Assembly: GCA_014529385.2 (NCBI GenBank)
Contig: CM043968.1
Span: 131,188,018 to 131,252,017 of the forward strand
Length of the DNA: 64,000 nucleotides
DNA from: Adiantum capillus-veneris
Taxonomy: Eukaryota > Streptophyta > Polypodiopsida > Polypodiales > Pteridaceae
Direction of reading: 5' to 3'
A model generated the notes under the pieces. That model made no database searches, was not told the origin of the DNA, and saw only the letters and a list, made by a program, of their open reading frames with translations. Of the stretch, positions 13,263-24,199 are shown piece by piece. Numbering within the stretch: the first letter of the stretch is position 1; the number at the start of each line of letters is the position of its first letter. The position numbers were made by a program, and so were the translations under genes.

Positions 13263-13489
13263 TGTTACCATATACATGTGGTAGTGATGTGTGTGAACAC
13301 ACTAGGACCGCCAGGGCATTTTTTCCCTCTTTAGGAGGTTTTTTCCCCCGTGCATTGTATATACGCCCATCACTCTAGGGCTATCTATCTTTCCATTGCA
13401 CACTAAGTAACACACTCTCTATTGTGTGCCTTGAGCTTCCTTCGTCTTCTCCAAGCTATGTGTGTTTCTCTGCAACCCTAATTCCAACA
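13263..13489 (+). repeat. Copia 3' LTR
   Basis: 227 bp, TG...CA, followed by ATTAT. Confidence 0.95.
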
Positions 13490-14442
13490 ATTATGGTTAT
13501 GATTTTCAAATCGTGGTACAGTTCCTGCTTGAAAACGTTCATAATGTTATACTTGCGGTTTTCAAGTCATGTTTTAGTTATGGTTAGAAAACCTTCATGT
13601 CGATGTGCCTATGGTTTGGGAGTCGAGGTTATGGTTATATTTTTGAAAACTTGTCATGTTTAAGCTTTTTATTTTTGGTTTTGTTATACTTACATTTTAA
13701 ATCATTTGTATTGAATGTACCTCTCGCTCTTCAGCGTCAAACTTTAGGTGGAGTGCGGTTGCTTTTGCACTCTTCCTTTAGGAAGAGAGGGTTGGTTCCT
13801 GGTGTTATAGTACATGTAGCATCAGTTCCCAGCCCTCTCTGCCCAGAAACAATTTTCTAGGTTTTGGTGCCAGTACAGGTGTCAGAATAGTCTAGATCTG
13901 GTATATCCCTTGCAATAGGCGTCGATATGCACACTATTATCAGCATTGGAATGATAAAAAAAATTGGCGCTTATTTCAACGGGTATACCTATGCTCATTG
14001 CACCATTTATTCGGATGATAAGTATACTAGCGTTCTCATACCAACAATACGATAACAACGTTGATATCGACGCTTATACAGGGCTTTTTATTCTTAAAAC
14101 AAACTTATTGTTGTCGATACACGTGTCGATATTCATGCGACGTGTTGTAGTGCAACCAAAAAATTCCTTGATGTTGTAGCCATTTCAAATGCCTCAGTAG
14201 TGTCCTTAGGGTTGCAAACTTCACCTTCATGTTACTCTAGTATAAAAACACGAGGAAACAAAGGTCCTTCATCCTCTACAACCCGAGTTGACTTGGTTCA
14301 CGGATTAAGAGACCAGTAGCAAGTCCTCTAATGGTGGTTGTGGCCCTGCATTATGGGACAACAACATCATTAAGAGATTAGAGCTCATTGAGTAGCAAAC
14401 ATACAATCTAGAGTAAAACCTGCACGCTGCAACGTGGCCTTT

Positions 14443-14448
<6 letters not shown>

Positions 14449-14519
<71 letters not shown>
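14449..14519. repeat. (CT)n then (GT)n microsatellite
   Basis: About 13 CT units followed by about 22 GT units. Confidence 0.95.
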
Positions 14520-14520
<1 letters not shown>

Positions 14521-15008
14521 ATATTATATTGTTGTGCATAATCACAAAAAGTTAATAGATGGCACAAATACCTATTATACAAGCCTTCATATGAACCATT
14601 GTTGTCTCTTTCTACCATGACAAAATCCATGCAGTCAAGAATGCATGAGGACTCAGGAGAGGATGGCTCAGGAATCAGCATGCTTGAGAGAGAGGAGTCA
14701 CTAGTGCCTGGGCCTTGCTCCATGCACATGAGATAATCACCAGCAAGCAAGCAGCTCGAGCATCCTCGAAGAAGACGACTCAAGGAGTCAAAAAGCAGGA
14801 GTGAGTGGCAAGTGCACTGCGAGCCTGCGAGTCACGACTCACCACTCACGAACCTCAATGGTTGGCCGAAAAATTAAAATGCAAAATCATGAGACGCATT
14901 ATTGATTAATGCTCCAGCCTCCAGGGACCTGTAATCAGTAATAAGTGAGAACACCTATACGCATACTACTAAATAGACTATACCACAAGTTCACATTATG
15001 CATGCATA

Positions 15009-15042
<34 letters not shown>

Positions 15043-15186
15043 CGCGTGTGTCACCTTACTCCTTATACTTGCGCTTAGCCCAATACAAAAGCTTCATGGT
15101 GAAGCCTTTATGGACCATCCTAAGCTTCATTTGATGCCTAAGATGCCAATGACGCCCAAAATGGCCTCCAAATTAAGGCCGGGGCT

Positions 15187-15667
15187 CCTCGTCATTATAT
15201 GGCACTGCTCTAAGCCAGAGGGGATCTAGGGCCCAAATTTGGGGCGCGAGACGGCTTTAATCTCCGCCGTCATATCACAAAGTGAACTAGGGGTGAACTG
15301 AGGGTGAACTAAGGACGGGTAAGCTAGGGGTGGGTGAACTAGGGGTGGAACTAGGGGCGCTTAAACTAGGGTATGATCATGTGTCATGCCAACATGGACA
15401 ACGACACGCGCTAACGTGGTGGTAGGGCATTCATGTTGCAACCGAAACGTCCCAGGTTCGACCCACACCTCGCAAGGCACATGAACTAGGGGTGAACTAT
15501 GGGGGTGAACTAGGAGTGAACTTGGGATGCATTTTTGCCCCTAGTTCACTCTCAGTTCACCCCCTAGTTCACTTTGTGATCCGACGGCAGAGATTAAAAC
15601 CGTCTTGCGCCCCCAAATTTGGGCCCTAGATCCCCCCTGGCCAGAGCCGTGCCATATAGTGACGAGG
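15187..15667. mobile_element. Mutator-like foldback element, 481 bp, with long TIRs
   Basis: The outer 120-130 bp at each end are inverted copies of each other (CCTCGTCA..TATATGGCAC outward, GTGAACTAGGGG-type sequence inward). The flanking nonamers are GCCGGGGCT (15178-15186) and GCCGAGGCT (15668-15676), an 8/9 match, which is the 9-bp duplication expected of Mutator-like elements. Copy A lacks the insertion at the matching place near 7390. The loop carries repeated GTGAACTAGGG motifs and a tRNA-like pair of sites (see 15417-15464). There is no transposase, so it is non-autonomous. Confidence 0.85.
15417..15464 (+). promoter_or_regulatory. tRNA-like Pol III box A and box B inside the foldback element
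   Basis: TGGTGGTAGGG (15417-15427) resembles box A and GGTTCGACCC (15455-15464) matches the box B core, with SINE-like spacing. The stretch between them reads like a worn tRNA body. It could be a SINE head caught inside the element. No complete tRNA cloverleaf is claimed. Confidence 0.45.
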
Positions 15668-15740
15668 GCCGAGGCTCGGGCCGGGGCCGGGCTGAGTGGC
15701 AGTGCTGTGGGTCCTTGAGGGACGTGATTTGGAATGGGGC

Positions 15741-16118
15741 AACAAGGTGATATGAGATATCTTTGTGGGCTATATTGTACTTGCAAACTTCAAAGGTGCA
15801 GCCTGTAATAGGGAGTAAGCAATGACGTGAGGCCTCGCCTCAAAGGTACTGTTGTATGCACACACTGAAATGATGTGGGTTTGCTTTTGAGCTTGCGATG
15901 AAAGAGGGATGGTGGAGCTCTGAATCCTGATGCGACTGCGACCACTAAAAAAAGAGAATTGCCTCGTGGAAAAAATGGATAGTCGATTGCTTTTCGATCA
16001 CCTCCCTAGGGCCTAGGCAAAGACTCTCAATTTCCAAATCATGTAGAGTCTCAGCTGCTGTGATGCATGGTACGTACGACGTGGAGCCCACAATGAAGCT
16101 GCGCACATTTAAAATCAG
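15741..16118. other. Upstream region of the BPS1/ROH1-like gene
   Basis: Non-coding. It contains ACGT-core motifs near 16069-16082 (GGTACGTACGACGTGG), which are common in plant promoters. I see no clear TATA box. Confidence 0.4.
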
Positions 16119-17288
16119 ATGGCTGTGCCCGAATCCTTTCAAGTTTCATCGCTATCTCACGCTCTCTTCTCACAACAAGCTAGACTCCAAGTGAGCAAAA
16201 TGGGTTCTGGAAGCCGTCTGGCTCTGCTGGTGCAGCACTCCTTCCGCAGGATCAGCAGCACAAGCACTGCTAACCCTCTGCCGCCGCAGCAGGAGAAACT
16301 CTACTCAGGCGCAGCAATAGGGACATGCAGCTTTGAGGCCGATCTGGCCGCACGGGCGCAGCAGCTGCAGCTGCAGACCGGCGGCGGCAGCGCCCATCTC
16401 AACTGGCTGATCGACGCCTCTGCCTGCACGCTCTCCACCCACTCCTCCCTTGCCTCGCTCCTTATCCATACCCCCTCATCTACACAGGAACATCCTTCTC
16501 CAGATCCCTATGCACAGCTCAACTCACAGTTAGCAGCTATACCTCGAGAGCGCGCAGACGAGGTGCTGAGCTTTCTCGACGTCTGCATCTCCCTCCAGCA
16601 CATGGCTGAGGACGCTGAGCGCCAGCTAGGCCGGCTGCAGCGGGCGCTGCACATCGCGGGGCAGGCCCTGCGGATGCCTCACATGACACGCGCCAAGATA
16701 CAGGCAGCCGCCCATCGGCTCAGATCGGCCTGCCATCAGCTGGACGTCAATGCCAGCAAGCATTCCAGGGACGCAGCGCACGCTGCCCTCAACCGATCAG
16801 TGCACGCAGCAGCCCCTGCATTAAGCACTTCAGATCTGGCCGCCTTGGACGGCACCCTGCTCATCTCCTTGCTGGTACTTACTTCCACCCTCTCCACCTT
16901 CTCTGCTCCCACCAGCTCTGCCATGCGCAGCACGTGCAAGCTGATCGCCCGATACTGCAGCAGGGTCCGCTCAAGGGCGACAGTAGGACCACCCTTGTGG
17001 GCAGCCCCTCTGCAGCGGCTGCAGCGCGATCTCAGGCGGGAGGAGATGGGTGCTGTCTTCCTGGAGCTGCAAGGCCTTCACTCTTCCTCGGCCTCCCTCC
17101 TCGCCTCCATGACGGCTGATCAGCTAGACAGCAGTGAGGGCGTGCAGGTGTTGCAGATGAGGCAGGGCGTGGATAGCCTGCGTAAGAGGGCGCAAGAAGC
17201 CCAAGCGTGTTTGTCCACGCTTCGCTCTCACCTGGCCTCCCTCTTTCAGGCGCTTCTCTCGCTCCGCCTCGCCCTCCTAGATCACTGA
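16119..17288 (+). CDS. BYPASS1/ROH1-like protein
   Basis: Intronless frame of 389 codons, GC-rich and free of repeats, unlike its surroundings. The pattern of blocks matches the plant BPS1/ROH1 family (about 350 residues, mostly helical, unknown biochemical role, linked to root-derived signalling): LNWLIDASACTLSTHSSLASL near residues 94-115, DEVLSFLDVCISLQHMAEDA near 147-166, a short hydrophobic segment (LLISLLVLTSTLSTF) near 247-262, and a C-terminal helical run ending SLFQALLSLRLALLDH. The start is uncertain: ATG 16200 (MGSGSR) has the better context (A at -3, G at +4) than ATG 16119, and would give 362 residues. The assignment rests on pattern memory, not alignment. The protein is Ala/Ser/Leu-rich and divergent. 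Pieces of its 3' flank are duplicated downstream. Confidence 0.65.
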   Translation: MAVPESFQVSSLSHALFSQQARLQVSKMGSGSRLALLVQHSFRRISSTSTANPLPPQQEKLYSGAAIGTCSFEADLAARAQQLQLQTGGGSAHLNWLIDASACTLSTHSSLASLLIHTPSSTQEHPSPDPYAQLNSQLAAIPRERADEVLSFLDVCISLQHMAEDAERQLGRLQRALHIAGQALRMPHMTRAKIQAAAHRLRSACHQLDVNASKHSRDAAHAALNRSVHAAAPALSTSDLAALDGTLLISLLVLTSTLSTFSAPTSSAMRSTCKLIARYCSRVRSRATVGPPLWAAPLQRLQRDLRREEMGAVFLELQGLHSSSASLLASMTADQLDSSEGVQVLQMRQGVDSLRKRAQEAQACLSTLRSHLASLFQALLSLRLALLDH

Positions 17289-17309
17289 TCATCAAGGAGC
17301 CAGCAGCCC

Positions 17310-17531
17310 CCAATTTTGCCCGCTAGCTCACCTGCACCATGAGCTACAGCCCGCTACACTCATGTACACCAGAGTAGGCACTTTCCTCTTCTAATTGAAT
17401 ATAATTGAGGCTTGCACAAAATATTTCACGTGTCAAAAGCAACATTAATATACTTTAGCCTGTCTCGCTGTCAACACTGCTAACAAAAAAAAGCCATCTT
17501 TAAAACCTCGTTCTGCAAGTTGAATTAGCTT
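17310..17531 (+). other. 3' flank of the BPS1/ROH1-like gene (duplicated downstream)
   Basis: The stretch from CCCCCAATTTTGCCCGCTAG to GTTCTGCAAGTTGAATTAGC recurs with moderate divergence at 24853-25045, and its last 35 bases recur at 22546-22581. Confidence 0.7.
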
Positions 17532-17677
17532 CAGGCCTTAAATTTGGAGGCCATTTTGGGTGTCATTGGCATTTTAGGCATCAAATGAAGACTAGAATGG
17601 TTCACAAAGGCTTCACCGTGAAACTTCTTTATTAGAGGCAAGGTGTCATTAGACTCCCAAGTATAAGGAGTAGGGTG

Positions 17678-17742
<65 letters not shown>

Positions 17743-18105
17743 GTGTTGTAACTTCTATACACACACACACACACACAAAGTTATATATATATATATATAA
17801 TGTGTTGTAACTTGTGTATTCTTATTATCTCAAAGTTAGATACTTCAAAATACTATGCAATTTTGAATATGAGCTCTCTCATGTTTCAAATGTTTATTAT
17901 GAATGCATGCATGTGTAGAGGTGTCATTTCTTATATTGTAGTGACATAGTATCGTACAATGTTAAGCTTCATTTGAACTGCACAACTCAAAAATCGATTG
18001 ACGCCCAACTTTTATACACTGAGTGTAATTTGAAGCTCAATAAATGTAGACTAGGAGTCGTATATATTTAACCAAAATCTAAGGGAGGGAGTCAACTTTA
18101 AGGCC
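17532..18105. mobile_element. Inserted repeat with short TIRs in the host gene 3' flank
   Basis: Its ends are TCAGGCCTTAAA and the complement TTTAAGGCCTGA. TAGCT flanks it on both sides, and the related copies at 22565 and 25030 read straight through the junction. The left 140 bp are an inverted copy of the block at 7290-7390 and 15090-15180. It contains a (TA)n run. The family is unknown. Confidence 0.55.
17681..17740. repeat. (TA)n microsatellite
   Basis: Pure TA run of 60 bp, followed by a CA run near 17759-17777 and a second short TA run near 17782-17799. Confidence 0.95.
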
Positions 18106-18145
18106 TGACTAGCTTACTGGCAGCCAAAGAATATTTATGCAAGTA

Positions 18146-19937
18146 GAGAACAGGAAATCTATTAAAGAAAAGAGAAAGAAATACAACTTTGCCTCGCAGG
18201 TGGGGACAGAGGCATCCCTCTCATCCCTTCAAAAGGAAAAAAAGCTAGAGTTGTAGGCAGGCAAAATCCATCTATGATTTCTTTGGATAACATGCAGGGG
18301 GCCATTGGCAACATCTTGCATCTGATCAATACAAGAGAGACAGTAACTTTGTTTAATTGTATGACAAAGGGATTGGAGTTGTCCTCCATTTTTGCTTGAA
18401 GATTGTTTCTATCCTCAGAGATGGCTAGCAAGCCCACAGGTAAGCCATTCTCCACATATTCCATAGTGGAATATCCATCCTGACCTTTGAACCCATTGTT
18501 TAGAGCACCAATTGAGGCTCCACTTCTTGTTTAACTTCCTTCTCAGCTACTCATCAAATTTCAATATGCAGGTGAACTTCTTGTAGGCCTTCCAAGCGTA
18601 TTGTTGTAGAGAGGTTTTTTTTATGTGCTTGAAATTTAAACTAGTTTGTAGAAGCATCAGGTCATCCACCCTGCAAATAATTTCTTCAAAGACAACTAGA
18701 AGAAATATTGTTCAAAGGTTAGAAATCTGGATAGGGGTTAGTCATGTTACATTTCTCTATAGATCCCCCCAGGTTCTAATCCCTGCTTTGAAACACTTGT
18801 GAGCTTTGATTGTCAGAATTTTACCAAGCTTTTTGGCAACCCACCCCAACCAAATAGAATCCTCGGTTAACATAAGGCAGTTAGACAAAATAGACTTGGG
18901 TAAGTGCAAAACCTCTCTGATGTTGAACCAAGAATTCCACACTCTAATAATAAGTTGGAAGCCTACGGGTTTGAATTTCCATCCAGAGGAGATCGCATCC
19001 CAAAGAGAGAGATTTCTCTGAGCTTTGTAATCCTGCGCATAGAATTAAGGAATGTGTCTTTTAATCAAACAGCCCAGAAGTCTTCACTGTCTATGGCTCT
19101 AACTATCCATTTGCCTACCATTTTGACTACCATGTTGTCTATATCCAGAATGCCTAAGCCTCCCCTTGTTTCGTGCTAGCAGCAAGTCTTCCAAGCAACT
19201 TTGGGAATTATAGTAAATTCCTTAGAGCCACCCCAGAGAAACCTTCTTGCCAAAGACACTACTTGCTTGAGTTGGGTAGAGGTGGGCTTCCAATATGAAA
19301 GGAAAACAAAGACACTACTTGCTTGCGTTGGGTACAGGTGGGCTTCCAACATGAAACGAAAACAAAGGTCCTAGAAGCCAAAGAGGGTTGATAAGCTTGT
19401 CCCATAAACACTTTCCTTCTGAGTTTGTCCATGATCCACTCCCACCTTTGCTCCATAGTTACCTTGAACCCCATTAGGATCGCCAAAAGCTTGAAGACCT
19501 AGCCATTTGATATCACTTTGCAGCCTGCATCTATGACAAAGGAGGGAGTTACCCCATTTGAAGCTTTAAAACCAGTCTTTTGATGGATAATTTGTGACCC
19601 ACTAGCTTGACAAAAAATATTCAGACATTCCATGAAAGCATCAACTGATTCATTATCTACATTAGTAAGAGCATTTGTGTCATCTGCAAACATTTGCACA
19701 CAAAGATCATTTGAGGACCCAACAATCTTGATACCTGTTAACTTGCCTTCTTGCATCCTTTTCTTAACCAGCCAGCCAAATGCATCTGAGGCAATAACAA
19801 ACAAGAGTGGGGCTAAAGGGGAGCCCTGCCTGATAGACCTCATTAGAATAATAACATTAGTTAACTCCCCATTCACAGATATTCTGGTAAAGGCATTTCC
19901 AAACAATACATGAACAAACTTGATGGATTTTTTGCCC
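18146..19937 (-). mobile_element. L1-type LINE, 5'-truncated and decayed
   Basis: The minus strand at 19939-19499 encodes part of a non-LTR reverse transcriptase: RQGSPLAPLLFVIASDAF followed by MFADDTNAL, with the FADD catalytic motif of L1-type RTs. The rest, down to 18146, is the 3' part, broken by stops. Its 3' end matches the second fragment at 24200-24852. The 5' side stops abruptly against a copia fragment near 19938. It contains a 56-bp tandem duplication (19255-19366). Confidence 0.85.
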
Positions 19938-22545
19938 AATCAGATAAGAAGCGTTTTTGAAATAAGTGACCGTATTTCCATGAGGGACAGTCTCGGGAGA
20001 GGAAAACAAGTCACAATGTGAAGTAATGTGCTTTGTAATACCACTATCAAAGTACCAAACATGTGAATGTGCAACAACTAACATACATGCATCATGATAG
20101 GAGGATCATAAGTACACACTACACTAAATACCGCATTTGCATCTACATCAATAGCACAATCTTCATTTCTAGAAGATTTTGTGATTGCTTTATTGGTTGT
20201 AGATCAAGCCTCTTTCTTCTTGGCCTTTTTTGTCTTCAACTTAGGACATTGCTTTATCAAATGAGAATTAACCTTGCAATAATGGCATGTGTCATTAAAT
20301 CTAATATCTAACCAACCCAAATGATTGTCTCACATTAAACTGATCATTTAATGTGGGATAATAAACGGGAACAAGGGCTAGAATATAGACATGTGCGTAC
20401 GGATCTATCTCAACACGGGGCCAATAGTAAAGGGGTCCAAATGAGAGATGGTATGTCAAAGAGAAAGGCTAACTAATGGAGCTTAAAAGACCTTAGGGTT
20501 AGCTTCATTAAACACCTCCAATGGTTAGTGTTAAAAGTCCCTTCACCTTAGGCAAGCTAGGGTTGAGCTTGAGGTGGGAACCCGACCTAAGCTTGAGATG
20601 CTTGTCATGCTTGATGACTAAGGTAATTGAAGTGCTTGTCATACTTAATGAGGAAGGTGCTTGAGAAGCTTCCCATGGATGGGGGGTAAGGTGCTTGAGC
20701 CAAAAAAATACCCAAGAAAGGAGGTGGAAAGTCCCAAAGTTAGGGGAATCTTTGACTTAACCTCCCACTCACCCAAAGGGCACCCCTTTTCTCAAGGGGC
20801 ACATGGGACACATGTCAGACTCTCCCTATGCTTAGCCACATGGTGTGTTTGAATGCTATTGGTTGGGCTAAAGAGGGGTCCAATGAGCTTCTAGTTCCAT
20901 CCAACAAATATCTAGATATTTTCAAGCTCTCTCTCTCTCTAAGGGATAAGGAGGACACTTGTTCAAAGACTACCCATGTAGTTGAAACGTATGCTGCATG
21001 TGATTGGTAAGGGGGAGAGGGGTCCAGTGAGCTTGAGACATGGAAAAAAGGGTATAACTCGCCCCAAGCAAGCAACGGGTGTGCTAGGGGGGTATACACC
21101 ACACACACACACACTCATTTTGTGGATTTATTCTTACTTGGTGAAAGTAGAGGAACTCCACCTCCTTCTCCAAGCTTGTGAGAAGTGAGAGCCTACACCC
21201 ACACTCTTGGCTATGGAATGCAAATCCAACCAATAGCCATGCTTCAATGCTTAAACTTTCCATCTTCATTACTATGCTATTATGTATGCTAGCAAGACGA
21301 TTGATGATAAGGAGGAGCTATTTCTTTCTCCTATGGAATGTTTCTTCTTCCTCTTCCCTACCCTCATTCCCCGCCAGCTCTCTCCACCTTTGAAGCTGTT
21401 TGAGGCCTTGGGACTGAGGCTTGGGATAGTTAATGCTTTCTACAAATTTTATGTTATGCTTGTGATGCATGATGATTTCCATCTTCATTGCATCACCTAG
21501 GTCACAAGGAACACAAAGATTGTATTGTACCAAGTCTGTCTTGATGGGAGAAACTATAATACAAATGCCTATTGGAGGGGGGACCGGCTCCGTATGAATC
21601 CGGTCCTCAAATGTTGTCATGTTCTCTAAACTCTCTCTCTTGCAAAAAATTTTTTCATGCCAAGTTAACTAAGTACCATGTTTATGTTGCTATCATCAAT
21701 TAAGTTCACCCGATGTACTCACAAATTAACCTCACAAGAGTGCTTTATCTAATTTCATAATTCCGCTACTTTCAAAGTTCTTAGGCCATTTCCATTACAA
21801 CATGCATCTTCTTCTTGCCTTTTTCACCAAAATTCCTAGAGAAGTTGATGCCAGCAAAAGCATTAGATATGAGAGATGATCTACAACTCACAAAATAACC
21901 ACGAGAAGTGGTTGCATTGGTTACCACCTCCAACAAAAGCCTGCTCAATTCCATGATATTCATGCATTTTCTTTCTTGAAAGTGACTCTTGTAATAGCAA
22001 CGTGCACATGCATCAAGAACAATATGCACAAATTATCTGTCAAAAATAACTTCACTTGCAAAAACGAGTTTCTGAATGATATCCTCGACACAAGCAAGAA
22101 AAGTATCCATGTCATCTTCCTCTTGCATAATCTTTGACTCGAGCTCTTTATACAGTAATGTAATTTTAGCCTCATTGCAACTTACATAAAGACCAATCAA
22201 AGTATCCCAAGCCTTTGTCATTGATTTTATTGATAAATGTGAGGAGTGATATTGTGTTTCACACATAATGCAATCAATGCATGCGCCTAAGCATCTCTAA
22301 TATCCCAACAAGATTGCATAGTTGTAGGCAAAACCAACTCTAACAACAACAAACATGCTAGAACCCACAACATCCTCAATAGATCCTGTATCCATAGAAG
22401 GTGGATGTGAATCAATGTCTTGCACAACATTGTACACAAGAACATGCGTCATCAGATAAGCCCACATTGGGTAGTTTCCCCATCCAATTTTTCCTCAACA
22501 TAGCGAACATCTTGAAATCATTCATGTTATTGTCAACCAATGCGA
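19938..22545 (-). pseudogene. Copia gag-protease fragment (minus strand), split by a solo LTR
   Basis: Minus strand, two parts: 22545-21800 is the Gag N-terminal half (e.g. SKIMQEEDDMDTFLACVEDI, close to the copia at 8901), and 20289-19938 carries the zinc knuckle and the protease start (VWYFDSGITKHITSH). It has many stops. It is a diverged relative of the copia element at 8313-13489. The parts are separated by the LTR at 20290-21799. Confidence 0.85.
20290..21799 (+). mobile_element. Solo LTR, older member of the gypsy family in this window
   Basis: It begins TGTCATTAAATCTAATATC and ends GGCCATTTCCATTACA, matching the ends of the 1590-bp gypsy LTRs, and shares the ACTGATCATTTAATGTGGG block. 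Flanks are GCATG (20285-20289) and ACATG (21800-21804), a 4/5 match. It lies inside the copia fragment and is clearly diverged from the other LTRs. Confidence 0.8.
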
Positions 22546-22581
22546 GTGATTTTGTTCTGCAAGCTGAACTAGCTTACTGGC

Positions 22582-24171
22582 TGTCATAATAATCAATATC
22601 TAATTCTCCTAAATGATTTTCTCATATTAAACTGATCATTTAATGTGGGGAAGTGCCAAGGAGAAAAAGCTAGAATATTGGTTAAGCTAGCAGACCAGGC
22701 CACAGTAGGGATCCAAAGGAGGGAAAATAGGGATCCAAAGGGGGGGCCATCTGCAAAAGAGCCATGTGAAACAATGGGCCAAAAAGACCCTAAGGTTCAG
22801 CCCATTAAGACTTCCAAAATGCTAAGGTTCCAAAATTCAAAGGTTGTGTCCAAAGGTCAACCCTAGGGAAAATTGGATGCTTAGTGTGTGCCCTAAAAGT
22901 CTTTGCACATCCCTACATGGGAGGGGGCGAGCCCCAAAGGTAGGAGATGAGAGAGAAAGCCACACACACACACACAGGCTCCCTTTACACAAAGGGAATG
23001 AGGGACACATGTCAGCTCCCTAGGCCAGATGCCCACAAGGTGTGCCCAATTCCTATTGGAAGACCCTTGAAGTGGACCAATGAGAATTAAGCTAGAGTAA
23101 ATCTAGTTTAATTAATTTAAAAACATTTAATAAAAGAAACCAATGAGAATTAAGTCTCCTAGAAGACTATTGGGCAGTCTCCCAAGGGGTTCAATGAGCA
23201 TTCAGGAGCCCCATGGCTTGCCTGATTCCTATTGGCCAGGAGGCAAAGGGGTCCAATGTGAGTTTAGTTTAATTATTTAATTACCTGAAGCTCTCACAAA
23301 AGGGGAAAGGGGGACACATGTCAGAAGGCTATCACTTATGCTGCTTAATTCCTATTGGCTTGACCTGGGGAGGTCCAATGAGGCAAAAGCCAGACCTATT
23401 TAGCAGCTAGGGCTCGCCCAAGAGAGAGGGGGGGCTGATTTTTGCTTGGCATTGACACACACACACTCACACTTGACCATGTGTGAAGGAAGAATACTCT
23501 ATCTCCTCCCAAGCTTTAATGGAGAGCTCATCACCTACTCCAAGCTTGTGAGATAGAAGCCTACATCAACACTCTCTTGGCATGTGGATGCAAATCCAAC
23601 CAAGAGCCAAGCTTCAATGCATGCTCATCTTCTCTACCAAGCTAATTCCTAAGCTAAGCTATGCTAATATGAGTGATTATGTGAGGAGATGTACATCTTT
23701 CTCGTAAGATACTTCTTTTTCCTCTCAATCTACTCTCATACCCTGCTAGCTCTCACCATCTTCGAAGGTGTGTGAGGTCTTGGGTCTGAGAACGGGGATA
23801 ATTCAAGTTGTGTTTGATTAAGTGTTTTGCTTGGTGTATGAAGCTTCCATCTTCATTGCACTAGCTAGTCTTGAAGGAACACAAAGAATTGTATTGTACA
23901 ATGTCTCTCTTGATGGGAGAAACCATAATACAAAGCCTTTTGGAGGGGGGACCGGCTCCATGCAAATCCGGTCCTCAACTGTTGTCAATAGCTTAATATC
24001 TCTCTCTTTTGAAAGTATTGTCGATGCTATCTAACTAGGTGTTATGCTTTTTGTTGCTCCCTCCACCCAAGCACTCTTGTAATTCTCATTAGGAATCAAC
24101 TCTAATGAAATGCCCACTATGTTCATGCTAATTTCCGCTACACATAAGATTTTAGGCCATTAAATGTTACA
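22582..24171 (+). mobile_element. Solo gypsy LTR, 1590 bp, TSD CTGGC
   Basis: Nearly identical to the LTRs of gypsy element 1 (38410-39999, 45724-47315). It starts TGTCATAATAATC and ends AAATGTTACA, with CTGGC on both sides (22577-22581, 24172-24176). It probably arose by recombination between the LTRs of an inserted element. It carries a 70-codon open frame at 23822-24034 that also occurs in the other two LTRs; recent shared origin explains this better than coding function. Confidence 0.97.
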
Positions 24172-24199
24172 CTGGCAGCCAAGAATTATGCAACTGGTC

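Larger units (their letters stand above)
8313..13489 (+). mobile_element. Ty1/copia LTR retrotransposon, nearly intact
   Basis: Complete element of 5177 bp: LTRs at 8313-8538 and 13263-13489 beginning TGTTACC and ending CCAACA, a 5-bp ATTAT duplication on each side (8308-8312, 13490-13494), PBS next to the left LTR and PPT next to the right LTR. Internal order is gag, protease, integrase, RT and RNase H, the copia order. It interrupts copy B of the segmental duplication, so it inserted after that duplication. The only visible frame break is one in-frame TGA. Confidence 0.97.
13495..15740. repeat. Segmental duplication, copy B (right part)
   Basis: Continuation of copy B after the copia insertion, matching about 5300-7440 of copy A. 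It contains a block absent from copy A (13622-13815), a CT/GT microsatellite (14449-14519) and a TG/CG run (15007-15051). It lacks the counterpart of 6320-6830, where a GTC-type junction suggests a simple deletion. It is interrupted by the foldback element at 15187-15667. Confidence 0.8.

Noticed and set aside
14460-14520. CRISPR-like regular repeats
   Set aside because: Simple microsatellites; no spacer-repeat structure anywhere in the window.
23822-24034. A 70-codon frame identical in three places (also 39650 and 46966)
   Set aside because: It is part of the LTR; identity reflects recent copying, and it is not preserved in the older LTRs.
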